Below, one piece after another: positions 12,902 to 13,938 of a DNA stretch of 13,938 nucleotides. The notes beneath the pieces were generated by a model. That model ran no database searches, had not been told where the DNA came from, and saw only the letters and a list, made by a program, of their open reading frames with translations. Position 1 is the stretch's first letter; every line of letters begins with the position of its first letter. Source of the stretch: Methanobacteriota archaeon (GTDB lineage Archaea > Thermoplasmatota > Poseidoniia > Poseidoniales > Poseidoniaceae); the NCBI GenBank assembly GCA_002707335.2, contig PAMN02000007.1, positions 2,027 through 15,964 of the forward strand, written 5' to 3'. A program made the translations under genes and the position numbers.

Positions 12902-13938
12902 ATGCGCCCTGTATCCCTACGAACGTCTGCCCTAGTTTTGACCGTGATTATGGTCTTAATGCCGATGACCCCATTTGCAGACCAAGATTTCAAATCAGCC
13001 GACTCCGGCACTGAAACAGCTCCAGAAGTATTCAATGAAGAAATTGTCATGAATGCTGGAACCACAGGTGACGCTGACTCTATAGCATTCGGCACACAGT
13101 CCGGATGTGCGATTGGTGTTTCTGGCAACATCAAATGCTGGGGTAGTGGTGGTGATGGACAACTCGGTTTGGGTAACACCCAGAACATCGGGGACAGCAC
13201 AGATGAAACTGGAACTGATTTGCCATTTGTTGACCTGGGAACAAATGCATCGGTGGACAAGATTGTCATGGGCGACAAGCATTCTTGTGCATTATTCACC
13301 AACGGCTCAGTCAAATGCTGGGGAGAATCTTCAGTACTTGGACTGGGATACTCAACAAGCGATGGTGGATTTGGTGATGGATACTTGGAAACTGGAGACA
13401 CATTGCCGTTCTTGCAGTTCCCAACTGGCAGAAATGCTACAATGATTGAAGCTGGAAAGAGTCACACCTGTGCAGTTATGGACAACGATGACTTAATCTG
13501 CTGGGGAGACAACTCAAAGGGACAACTTGGTCTTGGCGACACAGACCATCGAGGAGATGCTTCTAGTGAAATCGGAAATAACTTCGCAGTCACAAGCGTG
13601 CCTACTGGCCGCACTATCGACAGCATGGCACTGGGCTGGGACCACACCTGTGTTGTTTGGGACAACTACAGCGTATCCTGCTGGGGTGGCAATGACAATG
13701 GACAACTTGGATTGGATTCAACAACCGACATCGGAGACGGTGCAGGAGAGATGGGAGACAATCTGGATTTCATAGACCTACCTGGGAATGCTAGTGCAAT
13801 CACTGCGGGTGATGGATTCACTTGTGCTATCGTTGAAATCGGTTGGAACTGGATTGAAGCATTCTGCTGGGGATTGAATGACTTTGGACAACTTGGAATT
13901 GAATCTACAACAAATGTTGGAGATGGCTCCGGTGGCTC
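12902..13938 (+). CDS. Secreted RCC1-repeat protein (partial, 3' end outside window)
   Basis: An open frame from the ATG at 12902 to the window edge, at least 345 residues, with no stop. Residues 1-26 are a signal peptide (MRPVSLRTSALVLTVIMVL, cleavage likely after PFA). Five RCC1-type repeats of about 60 residues follow, each with an H/x-[ST]-C-A-x-x...x-CWG...GQLGLG core. They form a beta-propeller that is incomplete here, so more blades probably lie beyond 13938. Cysteines come in pairs at residues 69/79, 129/139, 190/200, 250/260 and 308/322, suggesting one disulfide per blade on the outside of the cell. Acidic loops (for example GDSTDETGTD) follow each blade and could bind metal ions. 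GC content is visibly higher than in the Kelch gene, with more C-ending codons. It is likely a surface or secreted binding protein; the ligand is unknown, and nuclear RCC1 exchange activity is not implied. Upstream signals are an SD and a promoter-like element. Confidence 0.9.
   Translation, partial: MRPVSLRTSALVLTVIMVLMPMTPFADQDFKSADSGTETAPEVFNEEIVMNAGTTGDADSIAFGTQSGCAIGVSGNIKCWGSGGDGQLGLGNTQNIGDSTDETGTDLPFVDLGTNASVDKIVMGDKHSCALFTNGSVKCWGESSVLGLGYSTSDGGFGDGYLETGDTLPFLQFPTGRNATMIEAGKSHTCAVMDNDDLICWGDNSKGQLGLGDTDHRGDASSEIGNNFAVTSVPTGRTIDSMALGWDHTCVVWDNYSVSCWGGNDNGQLGLDSTTDIGDGAGEMGDNLDFIDLPGNASAITAGDGFTCAIVEIGWNWIEAFCWGLNDFGQLGIESTTNVGDGSGG

Noticed and set aside
12856..13401. 181-codon minus-strand frame over the RCC1 region
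   Set aside because: Its translation is Ser/Pro-rich without domain features, and it is antisense to a well-formed signal peptide plus RCC1 repeats on the plus strand.
13107..13775. Plus-strand frames of 112 and 82 codons within the RCC1 gene
   Set aside because: Both are out of frame with the repeat-containing reading frame that starts at 12902 and has regular Cys/Trp/Gly spacing; they are frame shadows.

Overview
The window looks like a piece of an AT-rich euryarchaeal genome. Marine Group II/III (Poseidoniales-like) is the best guess. The archaeal assignment rests on a short archaeal RNA polymerase subunit L, an aEF-1beta, a COG2888-type Zn-ribbon protein, an archaeal-style TruD and a DUF2240 protein. 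The marine group guess is inference from the low GC, the compact layout and two large exported beta-propeller proteins (Kelch and RCC1). I see no CRISPR array, tRNA, rRNA, insertion sequence or phage gene.

Layout, left to right. At 1-26 (-) there may be the first codons of a gene leaving the window. It is preceded by a compact inverted repeat (58-81) whose loop is complementary to bases beside the putative ribosome binding site. At 93-1550 (-) a HEAT-repeat protein is followed by a 71-residue protein of unknown function. Diverging from these, 1648-6679 (+) carries a 1490-residue membrane-anchored Kelch surface protein followed 4 bp later by a DUF2240 protein. At 6650-9232 (-) lies an RND/MMPL-type 12-TM transporter whose 3' end overlaps the DUF2240 gene by 30 bp. 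Diverging from it, 9351-11046 (+) carries rpoL and truD. Convergent to truD with a 1-bp gap is a minus-strand run at 12731-11048: rlmE, an OB-fold protein, a small Zn-ribbon protein and aEF-1beta. Finally, 12902-13938 (+) is the 5' part of a secreted RCC1-repeat protein that stays open to the window end. It is easy to miss because no stop codon is present.

The right half is mostly information processing: RpoL for transcription; TruD and RlmE for RNA modification; the Zn-ribbon protein and aEF-1beta for translation. The left half and right edge are cell-surface or unknown-function genes. No gap between genes exceeds 300 bases. The divergent intergenic regions (about 97, 118 and 170 bp) hold AT-rich promoter-like elements, and two convergent pairs leave essentially no room for terminators.

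The most interesting unexplained points are: the pseudoknot-capable element at the left edge; the coupling of a Kelch surface protein with a long cytosolic tail to a DUF2240 protein; the loss of one cysteine from each of two knuckles of the Zn-ribbon protein; and the regular cysteine pairs and distinct composition of the RCC1 gene. All assignments were made by reading the sequence, with no database search.
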